This document shows, piece by piece, positions 53,183-62,150 of a stretch of DNA of 64,000 nucleotides; positions within the stretch are counted from its first letter, which is position 1; each line of letters opens with the position of its first letter. Origin of the DNA: Methanohalophilus euhalobius. Lineage in GTDB: Archaea > Halobacteriota > Methanosarcinia > Methanosarcinales > Methanosarcinaceae. The translations under genes and the position numbers were made by a program. The DNA is taken from contig NZ_OBDR01000006.1 in assembly GCF_900215215.1 (NCBI RefSeq), positions 39,010-103,009 on the forward strand. Direction: 5' to 3'. Under the pieces are notes generated by a model. The model searched no databases, was not told where the DNA came from, and saw only the letters and a program-made list of their open reading frames with translations.

Positions 53183-55194
53183 TAGAAGACCTCCATGACT
53201 AGCTTGATCAATATTACCAGGAGACTTACTCCCGTAATGACAGCCACCGAGTAGTGCTGTATAACTCCTGTCTGTACCTTCCTGAAGGAATCCCCTGCCT
53301 CTATTATCAGGTAACTGATTACGTTGACGATACCATCAATAAACCTGTCTATGTGATAGCCTGCCATAGCAAGACCTTCATAGACAAACTTGACAGCAAA
53401 GAGCTGGGTGAATATCTCATTCTGATAGTAGCGGTTGTAGAGGAGTTTGTACACAGAGTTGTCTTTTGAAACAAACCTGCTCATGTCTATTGCTTTCTGG
53501 TAGTAGATCACAAAAGCGATCAACAGACCGATGACTGCAACGATAACAGGCATCCACAGGATGAGCAGTGGTTCTTGGCCTGCATGATGGACAAGTTCAT
53601 AGTTACCCACCTCTGCCAGAGCAGGGATATCCATGTTAACAAAGTTGTTCACAAAGGTACTGTTTACAAACTTGTTGAACGGCTCAACAACGATAGCTCC
53701 GAATACCAGGGCAAGTATACCCAGTATGGAAAGTGGAACTGTCATTGATGCAGGAGATTCATGCCCACCGTAATTGGTCCTGGGCTTTCCGGCAAATGTC
53801 ATGAACAGCAGTCTGAATATATAGAGTGAAGTAAGCAGTGCTGCCACGATAGCGAAGATGTATGGGAACCAGTTTCCTGCATGTTCCCCGAAGAGATATG
53901 CATTTTCAATTATCGGATCTTTACTGAAGAAACCTGTACTTCCTATAGAGGTTCCGGGTATACCGAAGCCTGCAAGAGCAAGAGATGCAGCTACCATTGT
54001 TGCAGCTGTTATCGGCATGACCTTTGCAACGCCACCGAGTTCCCTCATATCATGAGTTCCCACAGCATGGATCACACTTCCGGCACACAGGAAAAGCAGT
54101 GCCTTGAAGAATGCATGGCTGACAAGATGGAAGATTGAAACACCGACTGCTTCTGCACCGATGACTGCTCCCATACCCAATCCCAGCATCATGTAACCAA
54201 GCTGGCTGATAGTGGAATAGGCAAGTACCCGTTTCAAATCGTTCATCACAATTCCCATTGTTGCGGCAAACAGTGCAGTGAAAGCACCCACGTATGCCAC
54301 TATTATAAGGGATTGTGGTGCAGCGATGAACATCGGGAAGGTTCTTGCAACCAGATAGACACCGGCTGTAACCATTGTTGCAGCATGGATAAGAGCCGAA
54401 ACTGTTGTTGGGCCTTCCATTGCATCAGGCAGCCACACATGTAGCGGGAACTGACCGGATTTACCAACGGCACCTCCGAAGAACAGAAGGGTGATTATCG
54501 TAAGGTGGCTAACCTCAAATCCCAGGATAGTTGCATTCATGGCAGCTATTTCAGGGATGAATGAAAAAATCTCATCGAACCGGAGGAGATAGACACCTTC
54601 GGGAATAATGCCGTTTACCAGTTTGAAAAGATCGGCAAACAGGACAATAATACCTGCAAGGAACATGACATCTCCAATCCGCGTGGTGAGGAAAGCCTTC
54701 TTTGCCGCTGAAGCAGCGCTGGGCTTCTGGTACCAGAAACCGATCAGCAGATAAGAACACAGACCCACAAGTTCCCAGCTTATGAATAACTGGAGAATAT
54801 TGTCGGACAAAATCAAACTCAGCATGGACGCAGTGAAAAGGGAGGTCTCTGCAAAGTACCTTGGTTTGGCCGGGTCATGTGACATGTAGCCTACTGAATA
54901 TATGTGAATAAGCAGACTTACAAAGGTCACCATTGTGAGCATTACCGCTGCAAGCGGATCTATCAGGATACCCAGATTAAAAATTGCAAACCAGTGATAG
55001 GACTGGCTAATTACCTGATCCGGGTTCTGCAGCAAACCGATTGTGATCAATAGAGAAATCAAAAAGGATGCTGCTATTGCGAATATCGGGATTAATCCCC
55101 CGCCATATGGGGTTTTCTTACCTACAAAGAAGGTAATTACAAAGGCGAGTGCGGGTAAAAGTGGTATTAAAAACGCTAAATTTTCATAAGCCAT
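53182..55194 (-). CDS. fpoL: F420H2 dehydrogenase subunit FpoL
   Basis: The largest membrane subunit (NuoL family, 670 aa), with the antiporter core (FISWELVGLCSYLLIGFW, GKSGQFPLHVWLPDAMEGP) and the C-terminal extension that forms the lateral helix along the membrane arm. It should drive the proton channel furthest from the peripheral arm. It starts 4 bp after fpoK. Confidence 0.96.
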   Translation of the reverse strand: MAYENLAFLIPLLPALAFVITFFVGKKTPYGGGLIPIFAIAASFLISLLITIGLLQNPDQVISQSYHWFAIFNLGILIDPLAAVMLTMVTFVSLLIHIYSVGYMSHDPAKPRYFAETSLFTASMLSLILSDNILQLFISWELVGLCSYLLIGFWYQKPSAASAAKKAFLTTRIGDVMFLAGIIVLFADLFKLVNGIIPEGVYLLRFDEIFSFIPEIAAMNATILGFEVSHLTIITLLFFGGAVGKSGQFPLHVWLPDAMEGPTTVSALIHAATMVTAGVYLVARTFPMFIAAPQSLIIVAYVGAFTALFAATMGIVMNDLKRVLAYSTISQLGYMMLGLGMGAVIGAEAVGVSIFHLVSHAFFKALLFLCAGSVIHAVGTHDMRELGGVAKVMPITAATMVAASLALAGFGIPGTSIGSTGFFSKDPIIENAYLFGEHAGNWFPYIFAIVAALLTSLYIFRLLFMTFAGKPRTNYGGHESPASMTVPLSILGILALVFGAIVVEPFNKFVNSTFVNNFVNMDIPALAEVGNYELVHHAGQEPLLILWMPVIVAVIGLLIAFVIYYQKAIDMSRFVSKDNSVYKLLYNRYYQNEIFTQLFAVKFVYEGLAMAGYHIDRFIDGIVNVISYLIIEAGDSFRKVQTGVIQHYSVAVITGVSLLVILIKLVMEVF

Positions 55195-55198
55195 ATCA

Positions 55199-55501
55199 TT
55201 ACCACCTCAACAAGTTAAGCTCGTCAAGATTGATTGAATCACGCATCCTGTAAACGGACATCATGATTGCGAAACCTATTGCAGCCTCACAAGCTGCCAG
55301 TGCTATCGAGAAGAGAGCAAATACCTGGCCGCTCATATCGTCATTGTAACTGGAAAAAGCTACAAGATTTATGTTTGCTGCATTTAGCATAAGTTCCACA
55401 CACATCAGGATACGAATACCGTTTTTCTGTGAAATGAAACCATAGAGACCTATGGAAAAAATTATTGCAGAAAGTGCAAGGTACCAATTAAGGGGAATCA
55501 T
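55199..55501 (-). CDS. fpoK: F420H2 dehydrogenase subunit FpoK
   Basis: A 100-residue, three-helix subunit of the NuoK family. [19 protein letters not shown] and [14 protein letters not shown] hold the two conserved buried Glu residues of the proton path. Its start overlaps the stop of the second fpoJ gene by 4 bp. Confidence 0.95.
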   Translation of the reverse strand: MIPLNWYLALSAIIFSIGLYGFISQKNGIRILMCVELMLNAANINLVAFSSYNDDMSGQVFALFSIALAACEAAIGFAIMMSVYRMRDSINLDELNLLRW

Positions 55502-55851
55502 TGGTTATCCTCTCCTTTTGCCATGTAAATAGCACCCACAAGTGAAGACAGCAGTACAATTGAAAGAACTTCGAATGGCACTACAAACTCAGTGAATATC
55601 AGGGTACCTATGGCTTTAATATTACTCTGGTCTGCCATGTTCTGGGGCAGCTGGTCAACTGTTGTCCAGGACGTCCCGTAAAGGGATACGAGAACCACCG
55701 CAAGGAACAAACCTACAATTGCCGCCCTTGCAAATGCCCTTCCAATTACTTCCAGTGGAGGGATTTCGATATGTGCAAGACGGATAAGGAACCTGCGGGG
55801 ACTAAACTGGTGTACAAAAGAATCCCAGACACCTACTTTATCAGTTGCCAT
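55498..55851 (-). CDS. fpoJ: F420H2 dehydrogenase FpoJ, C-terminal half protein
   Basis: Second of two genes that together match NuoJ. It carries the last two helices ([15 protein letters not shown] and [20 protein letters not shown]). ATG 55851 has GGAAGTGAT about 7 bp upstream; ATG 55860 is possible. The split into two overlapping genes, both intact, is known in Methanosarcina and is not a frameshift error. Confidence 0.88.
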   Translation of the reverse strand: MATDKVGVWDSFVHQFSPRRFLIRLAHIEIPPLEVIGRAFARAAIVGLFLAVVLVSLYGTSWTTVDQLPQNMADQSNIKAIGTLIFTEFVVPFEVLSIVLLSSLVGAIYMAKGEDNQ

Positions 55852-56113
55852 TATCATCACTTCCCATTGTATTCTTTGTAAGCATCACGGCAAAGAGAAT
55901 CAGTACACCGATTGCACCCACATAGACCAGGACCTGTACGACACCCACAAACTGGGCATTCAGCGTGATAAACAGGCCTGCCATAGTAAACATCGAAAAG
56001 ACTAGTGAAAGTGCAGCCTTGACGATATCCTTGACCAGTACCGTTGCCAGGGAAAAGAATATGACAACAATCGCCAGTATGAAAAAGACCAAAGCTTCTC
56101 CTATTCCAATCAT
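55841..56113 (-). CDS. fpoJ: F420H2 dehydrogenase FpoJ, N-terminal half protein
   Basis: First of the two NuoJ-like genes (90 aa) with three helices; LVYVGAIGVLILFAVML contains the pi-bulge helix typical of NuoJ. Its start overlaps the fpoI stop by 4 bp and its end overlaps the second fpoJ gene. Confidence 0.9.
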   Translation of the reverse strand: MIGIGEALVFFILAIVVIFFSLATVLVKDIVKAALSLVFSMFTMAGLFITLNAQFVGVVQVLVYVGAIGVLILFAVMLTKNTMGSDDNGN

Positions 56114-56523
56114 TGTTCAGCCTCCGGTGCGTCAATAGGTTCTTCCCTTGCCAGTTTGTCCGGTGTAAAGAGAAGATCCTCATGTTTCCACGTGACTATA
56201 CCATCTGTATAAATTTTTGAACTTGAGAGGGCATCTTGTGGACACTGGTCAATACACAGACCACAAAACATGCAGTGCCCGACATCTATTTCGGGGAACC
56301 ACCGGGTCTTGGTACTATCTTTACGTACCCTGGCCCTCACAATCTTGATTGCGCAGTTGGGACAGGTATTTGCACATATTCCACACCCGATGCATTTACT
56401 TTTATCAAGTTTTTGCAGCCCTCTGAATCTTTCAGGCAATTGTGTGCGTATTTCAGGGTATAAGCGGGTAACACGAGGTCTTCGCATGTACCTAAAAGCA
56501 CTAATAATATTTTTCAGAACCAT
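56110..56523 (-). CDS. fpoI: F420H2 dehydrogenase subunit FpoI (two 4Fe-4S clusters)
   Basis: NuoI-family electron carrier in the peripheral arm. CIGCGICANTCPNC and CMFCGLCIDQCP are two complete 4Fe-4S motifs. ATG 56523 follows GGGAG at a good distance and comes 4 bp after the fpoH stop; TTG 56526 is in frame just upstream. Confidence 0.94.
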   Translation of the reverse strand: MVLKNIISAFRYMRRPRVTRLYPEIRTQLPERFRGLQKLDKSKCIGCGICANTCPNCAIKIVRARVRKDSTKTRWFPEIDVGHCMFCGLCIDQCPQDALSSSKIYTDGIVTWKHEDLLFTPDKLAREEPIDAPEAEQ

Positions 56524-56527
56524 CAAA

Positions 56528-57556
56528 TCACACTCCCAGATACAAACCTAATGCAATTGCCCATCCAAGGTTTAACAGGGAGAAGGGCAGGAGTTTTTTC
56601 CAGCTGAGATCTACAACCTGATCAATTCTGTACCTCGGAACAGCCCAACGCATCATTATTATGAATGCCATGACAAGTGTTGCCTTGGTTACGAGGACCA
56701 CTGTGGGAAGGATTACTCCAAGCACAGTATTATCTGTTACAAATCCCGGAACGTTCCATCCACCCAGGAAAAGCAGGGCAATGAGAAATGAACCGAGAAT
56801 CAAATGGAAATATTCCGCAAAGAATCCCAGACCGAACCTCATACTGCTGTATTCAGTAAACACACCGGCCTGAAGTTCTTCCTCACCTTCGTTCTGGTCG
56901 AAGGGAAGGCGACCCATATCAATCATCATAGCAATGAAAAATACTATGAAACCTATTGGTTGCAGAAATGCATACCAGATACGATCCTGAGCATGTACGA
57001 TTCCGACCACATCAAGGGTACCGGACATTATTGCTACACTTACGATAGTGAGACCCAGAGGGATCTCATAACCAACCATTTGTGCAAAGTTACGGAAGGT
57101 ACCCATCATTGCATATTTATTATTCTGACCGTATCCAAGTACAAAGGTACCTATGATAGCAATCGCTGAAACGGCCTCGATGTAAAGGATGCTAATGTCC
57201 ATTTGGGTCGCTGCGAGTACATATTCGGTGCCATTTACATAAACAGCACCAACAGGTATCGCAACAAGCATCAGGAAAACAGACAGCAATATAACAATAG
57301 GCGCACTTATGTAGAGTATCCTGTCAACTTTGGCTGGAATGATTTCCTCTTTTGTAAACAGCTTGATAGCATCTGCAACCAGCTGGAATATACCCCTCGG
57401 ACCGACCCTGTTAGGACCATGTCTTTCCTGTATATCAGCAGACAATTTACGTTCAACCCAGATGGCGAACATACCGAATCCAAACAAGGCACCTATCAGC
57501 ACAAGGCCCACAATTCCCTTTAACCATGGATAAATATTTGCTGGAACTTCTAACAT
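56528..57556 (-). CDS. fpoH: F420H2 dehydrogenase subunit FpoH
   Basis: NuoH-family membrane subunit that joins the peripheral and membrane arms and forms part of the methanophenazine site. ERHGPNRVGPRG and DMGRLPFDQNEGEEELQAG, with its acidic loop, are the family signatures. ATG 57556 lies 4 bp past the fpoD stop, which favours it over the longer frame. Confidence 0.95.
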   Translation of the reverse strand: MLEVPANIYPWLKGIVGLVLIGALFGFGMFAIWVERKLSADIQERHGPNRVGPRGIFQLVADAIKLFTKEEIIPAKVDRILYISAPIVILLSVFLMLVAIPVGAVYVNGTEYVLAATQMDISILYIEAVSAIAIIGTFVLGYGQNNKYAMMGTFRNFAQMVGYEIPLGLTIVSVAIMSGTLDVVGIVHAQDRIWYAFLQPIGFIVFFIAMMIDMGRLPFDQNEGEEELQAGVFTEYSSMRFGLGFFAEYFHLILGSFLIALLFLGGWNVPGFVTDNTVLGVILPTVVLVTKATLVMAFIIMMRWAVPRYRIDQVVDLSWKKLLPFSLLNLGWAIALGLYLGV

Positions 57557-57560
57557 ATTT

Positions 57561-58685
57561 TCACCTATCCGCCTCACTTACACATGGGTCAAGGCTTCCT
57601 ACGATCGCTACAACGTCTGCAAGTTGAGAATCTTTTATAAGAGGTGGCATTGCCTGCATTGTAGGGAACACAGGTCCCCTGATCTTCACACGATAGGGCT
57701 TATCAGATCCATCGGACACCATATACATTCCCATTTCTCCTCTGGGATCTTCAACCCTGTGGAAAACCTCTCCTTCCGGAACCCTCATCACGGGAGCCCG
57801 ACGGTCATAGGGGAGATTCTCCGGGAACAACGGTCCAGAAGGCATCTGGTCCAGTGCCTGTTCGATGATATACATACTCTCATAGATTTCAGCAACACGC
57901 ACCCAGATACGGGCATAAACATCTCCCGCGGTTTCGGTACATACCTTGAAATCCAGATCATCATAAACAAGATAGGGTTCATCCTTCCTTATATCGAAAT
58001 CAACACCAGTTGCCCTCAGAGGTGGTCCGGTAACTCCCATTTCCTTGGCTGTATCCGGTGTAAGGACACCGACACCCACAGTACGTTCCCTGTAGATCGT
58101 ATCGGACTTCATTAACTCACCCCACTCTTCAAGGCCTCTTCTAAGCAGTGCAAATGCCTCCTTGCATTTTGCCTCAAACCCTTCAGGGAGATCGTCGCGT
58201 ACTCCGCCAAATCGGAGATAAGAATGTGTAATACGGGCACCGGTGGTCATTTCAAGGAGATCGAGAATTTTTTCCCTGACAGTCATGGGGTAGAAAAACA
58301 TTGTCATAAAACCAATAAATTCAGTATATTCCCCATAACCGAGCAGATGGCTCTGTATTCTGGACAGTTCTTCAACTATAACCCTGATATACTGAGACCT
58401 TTCAGTTGGTTCGATTCCTGCAAGTTTTTCCACACAGCCTACAAAAGCTTCCTCATTGGTAAGAGCCGCAAGATAACAGGCCCTGTCCACCACAGGTATT
58501 CCCTGTAGATATGTCTTGCTTTCTAGTATTTTTTCTATGCCCTTGTGGATGAAACCCATTTCCACATCAGAATCCTGCACAGTTTCTCCTTTCAATTTTA
58601 CATTTAGCCTGAAAGGTCCGGGTTGTGCAATATGATGAGGTCCCATATGGATAAGCATCTCATCAGGGCCAATATTGGTATCCAT
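57561..58685 (-). CDS. fpoD: F420H2 dehydrogenase subunit FpoD
   Basis: NuoD/49-kDa-like subunit of the peripheral arm, related to the large subunit of NiFe hydrogenases but without the metal-binding cysteines. IHMGPHHIAQPG and MGFIHKGIEKILE near the N-terminus and RVEDPRGEMGMYMVSDG near the end fit the family. It helps form the quinone-type (methanophenazine) pocket. ATG 58685 is used; GTG 58694 is an alternative. Confidence 0.95.
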   Translation of the reverse strand: MDTNIGPDEMLIHMGPHHIAQPGPFRLNVKLKGETVQDSDVEMGFIHKGIEKILESKTYLQGIPVVDRACYLAALTNEEAFVGCVEKLAGIEPTERSQYIRVIVEELSRIQSHLLGYGEYTEFIGFMTMFFYPMTVREKILDLLEMTTGARITHSYLRFGGVRDDLPEGFEAKCKEAFALLRRGLEEWGELMKSDTIYRERTVGVGVLTPDTAKEMGVTGPPLRATGVDFDIRKDEPYLVYDDLDFKVCTETAGDVYARIWVRVAEIYESMYIIEQALDQMPSGPLFPENLPYDRRAPVMRVPEGEVFHRVEDPRGEMGMYMVSDGSDKPYRVKIRGPVFPTMQAMPPLIKDSQLADVVAIVGSLDPCVSEADR

Positions 58686-58694
58686 AATTATCAC

Positions 58695-59171
58695 TCACAC
58701 CAGGTTTTTAGCAGTCTTTTGGGGAAAATCTTCGTAATCTTTACGCAGAGGCCAGTCACCCAGCAATTCATCCGGCAGGACTAGATTTCTCAAATTCGGA
58801 TGATTTCTGTACTGTACACCGAATAGTTCGTAGGCTTCCCTTTCATACCAGTTGGCATCCCAGTAAACAGAAGTAATGGATTCAATCTCCGGATTGTTAC
58901 GTGGAAGTCTTGCTTTCAGTTTCAGTACCAAAGGCTGGCCGAAGGAACTCAGGTGATATACTACTTCAATTTCATCTTTCAGGATCAAATCCACAGCTGT
59001 TTCCGAAGAAAGATGGTCAAACTGAAGTTCATCCTTCAGGTATCTGCATATTTCCACAATACTTCCGGCTTCTGCATAAGCAGAAATACGTTTTTCTGAT
59101 TCAATTTGTGAATCAGAGATTGTATCAGGGAACTTTGCATTCAGTGAATCAATAATCTTCTCCGCTTCCAT
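58695..59171 (-). CDS. fpoC: F420H2 dehydrogenase subunit FpoC
   Basis: NuoC/30-kDa-like subunit. Its conserved end YWDANWYEREAYELFGVQY, then HPNLRNLVLPDELLGDWPLRKDYE, is diagnostic. ATG 59171 lies 4 bp after the fpoB stop and has AAGGTTGAT in front; ATG 59186 inside fpoB is the other choice. Confidence 0.94.
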   Translation of the reverse strand: MEAEKIIDSLNAKFPDTISDSQIESEKRISAYAEAGSIVEICRYLKDELQFDHLSSETAVDLILKDEIEVVYHLSSFGQPLVLKLKARLPRNNPEIESITSVYWDANWYEREAYELFGVQYRNHPNLRNLVLPDELLGDWPLRKDYEDFPQKTAKNLV

Positions 59172-59175
59172 AGTA

Positions 59176-59748
59176 TCAACCTTCATAGCCAGAACCCCGG
59201 TCCTTTTTGGTTTCAATCTTTTTCTGGATCTCAACAAAACCCTGGATTATTGCTTCGGGTCTTGGAGGGCATCCGGGAACAAAAACATCTATCGGGAAGA
59301 TCTCATCTATATTCTGAACTGTGCTGTAGGATTCATAGAAGGGACCCCCGCTTATGGAACAGTCGCCCACACAAAAAACCCATTTAGGGGAAGGCATTTG
59401 ATCCCACAATCTCTTAAGAGCGGGGAAATATTTTCTGGTAACATACCCACTGATTATCATAACGTCAGCCTGTCTGGGAGAATTACGGGGAATAATACCA
59501 AAGCGATCGGTATCCATCGGAGCCACACCGGCAACGATAAGTTCCACACCACAGCATCCCATTGGCTGGGACATAAACCAGAGAGAATTCTTGCGTCCCC
59601 AGTTAAGAATATCCTGAATTTTGGTCTTTTTAAGGAATTCGTTGATTTCCCGGGATGTTGTAGTTATAACTCCAGGAATGGATTCCTCTTGAGCCTGCTC
59701 TTTAGGAGCCGGCTGTTCATAGGATTGGGAAGTTAATTCTTCAGCCAT
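59176..59748 (-). CDS. fpoB: F420H2 dehydrogenase subunit FpoB
   Basis: NuoB/PSST-like subunit holding the terminal 4Fe-4S cluster that reduces methanophenazine. QPMGCCGVELI, CVGDCSISGGPF and VPGCPPRPEAI supply the four cluster cysteines. The first 30 residues are a variable Glu/Pro-rich tail. It overlaps fpoA by 16 bp. Confidence 0.95.
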   Translation of the reverse strand: MAEELTSQSYEQPAPKEQAQEESIPGVITTTSREINEFLKKTKIQDILNWGRKNSLWFMSQPMGCCGVELIVAGVAPMDTDRFGIIPRNSPRQADVMIISGYVTRKYFPALKRLWDQMPSPKWVFCVGDCSISGGPFYESYSTVQNIDEIFPIDVFVPGCPPRPEAIIQGFVEIQKKIETKKDRGSGYEG

Positions 59749-60131
59749 CTAAGTGCCCCCTTCTTCCATAAGAATGCATAACCGAACAGGAGAACAAAAA
59801 TAAATATAAGCATTTCAACTACCGCTACCGTCGTATCCACTCCTGTATTACCTCTGTATATCATAGCCCACGGGTAAAGGAAGAGGACTTCGATATCAAA
59901 CAATACGAATGCGATCGCATAGAGGTAATACTCCACACTGAATTGAATACGTGCAGGGCCGGTAGGAATCGAACCTGACTCGTAGGTGGAATATCTCTCA
60001 GCACCTGTACTTCTCGGACTGAGCAATTTAGCGATCAACATCGTCATTGGAGGCATCAGTAGTGAGACGACAAGAAACACCGCAACCGGGATGTAACTAT
60101 ATACGATATTACTATCGACAATTCCTGACAT
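59733..60131 (-). CDS. fpoA: F420H2 dehydrogenase subunit FpoA
   Basis: First gene of the operon; a NuoA-family membrane subunit of three helices. YESGSIPTGPARIQFSVEYYLYAIAFVLFDIEVLFL in parts (ESG...P and FDIEVLF) is the family pattern with its conserved acidic residues. ATG 60131 has AGGTGAG 6-7 bp upstream; GTG 60140 is less likely. Confidence 0.94.
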   Translation of the reverse strand: MSGIVDSNIVYSYIPVAVFLVVSLLMPPMTMLIAKLLSPRSTGAERYSTYESGSIPTGPARIQFSVEYYLYAIAFVLFDIEVLFLYPWAMIYRGNTGVDTTVAVVEMLIFIFVLLFGYAFLWKKGALRWLKN

Positions 60132-60140
60132 ATAACTCAC

Positions 60141-60372
60141 CTGATTATGAATATCAAATAAATGTGAACCAATTGACTTTATGTAACATCATTGCATTTG
60201 TATAATAAATGGTCCACTGGATTTTATTTTGAATCTTCTAATGAATCATCACATAAAAACATATTGGATTTATCACGCTTTATAATCAAAATTGAAATTT
60301 AAAAAAAGGCATTACACAAGACGCGAGAAATACAAATATGGTTGGACTTAAAAAAAGTTGGAAATGTATACA
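60141..60372 (-). promoter_or_regulatory. Promoter region of the fpo operon
   Basis: This A/T-rich gap upstream of fpoA holds two TATA-like elements in the minus direction: GATTATAAAGC at 60277-60287 and ATTTATTATAC at 60200-60210. They would give leaders of roughly 120 and 45 nt. I see no clear operator. Confidence 0.4.
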
Positions 60373-60879
60373 TCAAAGAGTTTTTGGAGCGAAGTATTTC
60401 TTAATCAGCTCACCGCATTCCGAACAGGAAATAATGATCCAATCCCCTACTTCCTCTTTTGAATACCTGTCAAAGATAGAAGCTCCACAAGAAGGGCATA
60501 CATAATATTTCTTAAAATAATAATGATAAAACGCCGGGTTGTCTTCCAGCCATTTTACAACAGCCTGCATTCTTTCAAAATATCGCTGCTTTGAAGGGAC
60601 TTCCACATATTTAATTGCATCCGAAGCTTTTTCGGAAATATGTCTTTCATATTTTTTCGAACGGGATGTGATTTTCTTGTAATCAGAAATGTATTTTGAT
60701 GTACTGTTTAAATAACTAAAATACGTTTCATGTGACTGGGGCTTGGAGCAATTGCAAATTGTGCGGAGGAAAAATTCCCCCATCACATCTTCCATAACAT
60801 CAGCACAGGTAGTGCAGATATTGTAATTACCATACTGTTTATAATCCTGAACCTCACCACAAATCAAACAGGTTTCCAT
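60373..60879 (-). CDS. Zinc-ribbon hypothetical protein
   Basis: A 168-residue protein with CLICGEVQDY and CTTC at the N-terminus and CPSCG and CSECGE at the C-terminus, so two zinc sites flanking a charged helical middle. I do not recognise it. ATG 60879 is preferred to TTG 60894 because GAGGGG precedes it. It follows the DUF22 gene closely and is likely co-transcribed. Confidence 0.7.
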   Translation of the reverse strand: METCLICGEVQDYKQYGNYNICTTCADVMEDVMGEFFLRTICNCSKPQSHETYFSYLNSTSKYISDYKKITSRSKKYERHISEKASDAIKYVEVPSKQRYFERMQAVVKWLEDNPAFYHYYFKKYYVCPSCGASIFDRYSKEEVGDWIIISCSECGELIKKYFAPKTL

Positions 60880-60890
60880 CCCAATACCCC

Positions 60891-61310
60891 TCAATCAACT
60901 TCAGTAGGAGTCATTGCTTCCCTGGTAAACATTATCGGGAAAACATTCAATACACCAAGCAGGTCGCCATCCCTGATTTTCCCATTTATCTGACCGAAGA
61001 CATATGCATATCTGACGGTACGCTCTTTATCCACCGGAGATGCCCCCTCAGTAGAAGCAATCTTGAGAACAGAAGCAACCGCATGATATGTGAAAGCGCA
61101 TGGCATTGCAAGAGTATCGGGGTCAAGAGTGATTTCCCTTACAGGAATCTTTTTGTATTCCCCTGCCCTGATCTCCAGATCGTTATCTGCAATCACCATT
61201 TCCCACCTTGCACGAGTTGCGATAGTAAATTCATAGGGCGCTGCCTTTACTTTTTTAGAAACAATTTCCCCTTTTTTTCGGGATACTACCTGTATTATCT
61301 CTGCAGACAT
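60891..61310 (-). CDS. DUF22 domain protein
   Basis: A 139-residue beta-rich protein resembling the archaeal DUF22 family (TIATRARWEMVIADND near residue 30, GEYKKIPVREITLDPDT near residue 50). Function unknown. ATG 61310 starts at MSAEIIQVV; the open frame runs on upstream into an A/T-rich non-coding part. Confidence 0.72.
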   Translation of the reverse strand: MSAEIIQVVSRKKGEIVSKKVKAAPYEFTIATRARWEMVIADNDLEIRAGEYKKIPVREITLDPDTLAMPCAFTYHAVASVLKIASTEGASPVDKERTVRYAYVFGQINGKIRDGDLLGVLNVFPIMFTREAMTPTEVD

Positions 61311-61403
61311 CCAATCACCATTAAAGCACATATGAACAAGGAGATATATAATTACCAACATTGATAATTAACAATATTCTATCCCACCTATCCCACCTTT
61401 AAA

Positions 61404-61880
61404 GGGCACTGTTACAGTTAAGAAATAAAGAGGGATTCATCCCCTATTTAAAGGGGATGAAAATGGAACAGAATGCATAATTAGATTTAATACCGGTAGA
61501 CCTTAAATCTTTCGTGCAAAGGAAGAGAAGAGACCTAAAAGCCATAGCATTATCCATACTTGTGTACCAGCAGGGAATTAAGTTTGAGAAAAACCTCAGA
61601 ACTATTATCATATTTTGGTGAATCGATAAGTTACACGGCAATACATTACCGGGTACAGAAATTCAGCTTGTGCGTGCAGCCTTATGCTGGTAAATTACCA
61701 GATACCATAGTAGTTGAAAGTGCAGCTTGGAAGCCAGTACTGGTTCAGAGGAACTTGTTCAGCATATCAATAATTGGATCAATATGTTTATTGCTTATCA
61801 TAATTACAACAGAAATCATCAATATCTAAATTCATATACGCCGTATCAATGGGAAAGATGCTTTAACTGTGACAATGCCC
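61404..61880 (+). mobile_element. IS6-family insertion sequence remnant (477 bp) with terminal repeats and target duplication
   Basis: The ends are inverted repeats, GGGCACTGTTACAGTTAA at the left and (reversed) GGGCATTGTCACAGTTAA at the right, two mismatches in 18. An 8-bp direct repeat CCTTTAAA flanks both ends (61396-61403 and 61881-61888), the duplication size expected for IS6. Inside, the transposase keeps its HTH start (RELSLRKTSELLSYFGESIS, YTAIHYRVQKF) and its end (NRNHQYLNSYTPYQWE) in different frames. Most of the DDE core is deleted, so the copy is dead. Confidence 0.85.
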
Positions 61881-61988
61881 CCTTTAAAGTAACGAAAACT
61901 AAATATTAGTAAATTGTGTATTCATCTCAATTCCAATCCATATCGGGGTTCAAAACATAGCACACCTACCAGAATAGCGGAGAATCAT

Positions 61989-62150
61989 ATGCGAGTAAAT
62001 GAAAAATGTGTTGGGTGCGGACAATGTACCGCTTTCTGCAAACAGGACGCCATTGTGGTTAAAGGAAATGCGTATATTACAGATAAATGTACCAACTGTG
62101 GCATATGTGCATTTTACTGCCCCCTTAAGGCTATCGAGGCTGAAAAATGA
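61989..62150 (+). CDS. Small ferredoxin with two 4Fe-4S motifs
   Basis: A 53-residue bacterial-type ferredoxin: CVGCGQCTAFCKQDA and CTNCGICAFYCPLKA. ATG 61989 is the only start that gives a standard ferredoxin. Its TGA overlaps the start of the FAD-oxidoreductase gene (ATGA), so the two proteins are probably partners. Confidence 0.88.
   Translation: MRVNEKCVGCGQCTAFCKQDAIVVKGNAYITDKCTNCGICAFYCPLKAIEAEK

Noticed and set aside
55498..56113. A possible frameshift splitting fpoJ
   Set aside because: Both halves are intact, have their own starts and overlap by design; two fpoJ genes are known in Methanosarcina fpo operons.
59964..59985. A tRNA T-arm-like string (GGAATCGAACC)
   Set aside because: It lies inside the fpoA coding sequence in frame, and no acceptor, D or anticodon stems can be formed around it.
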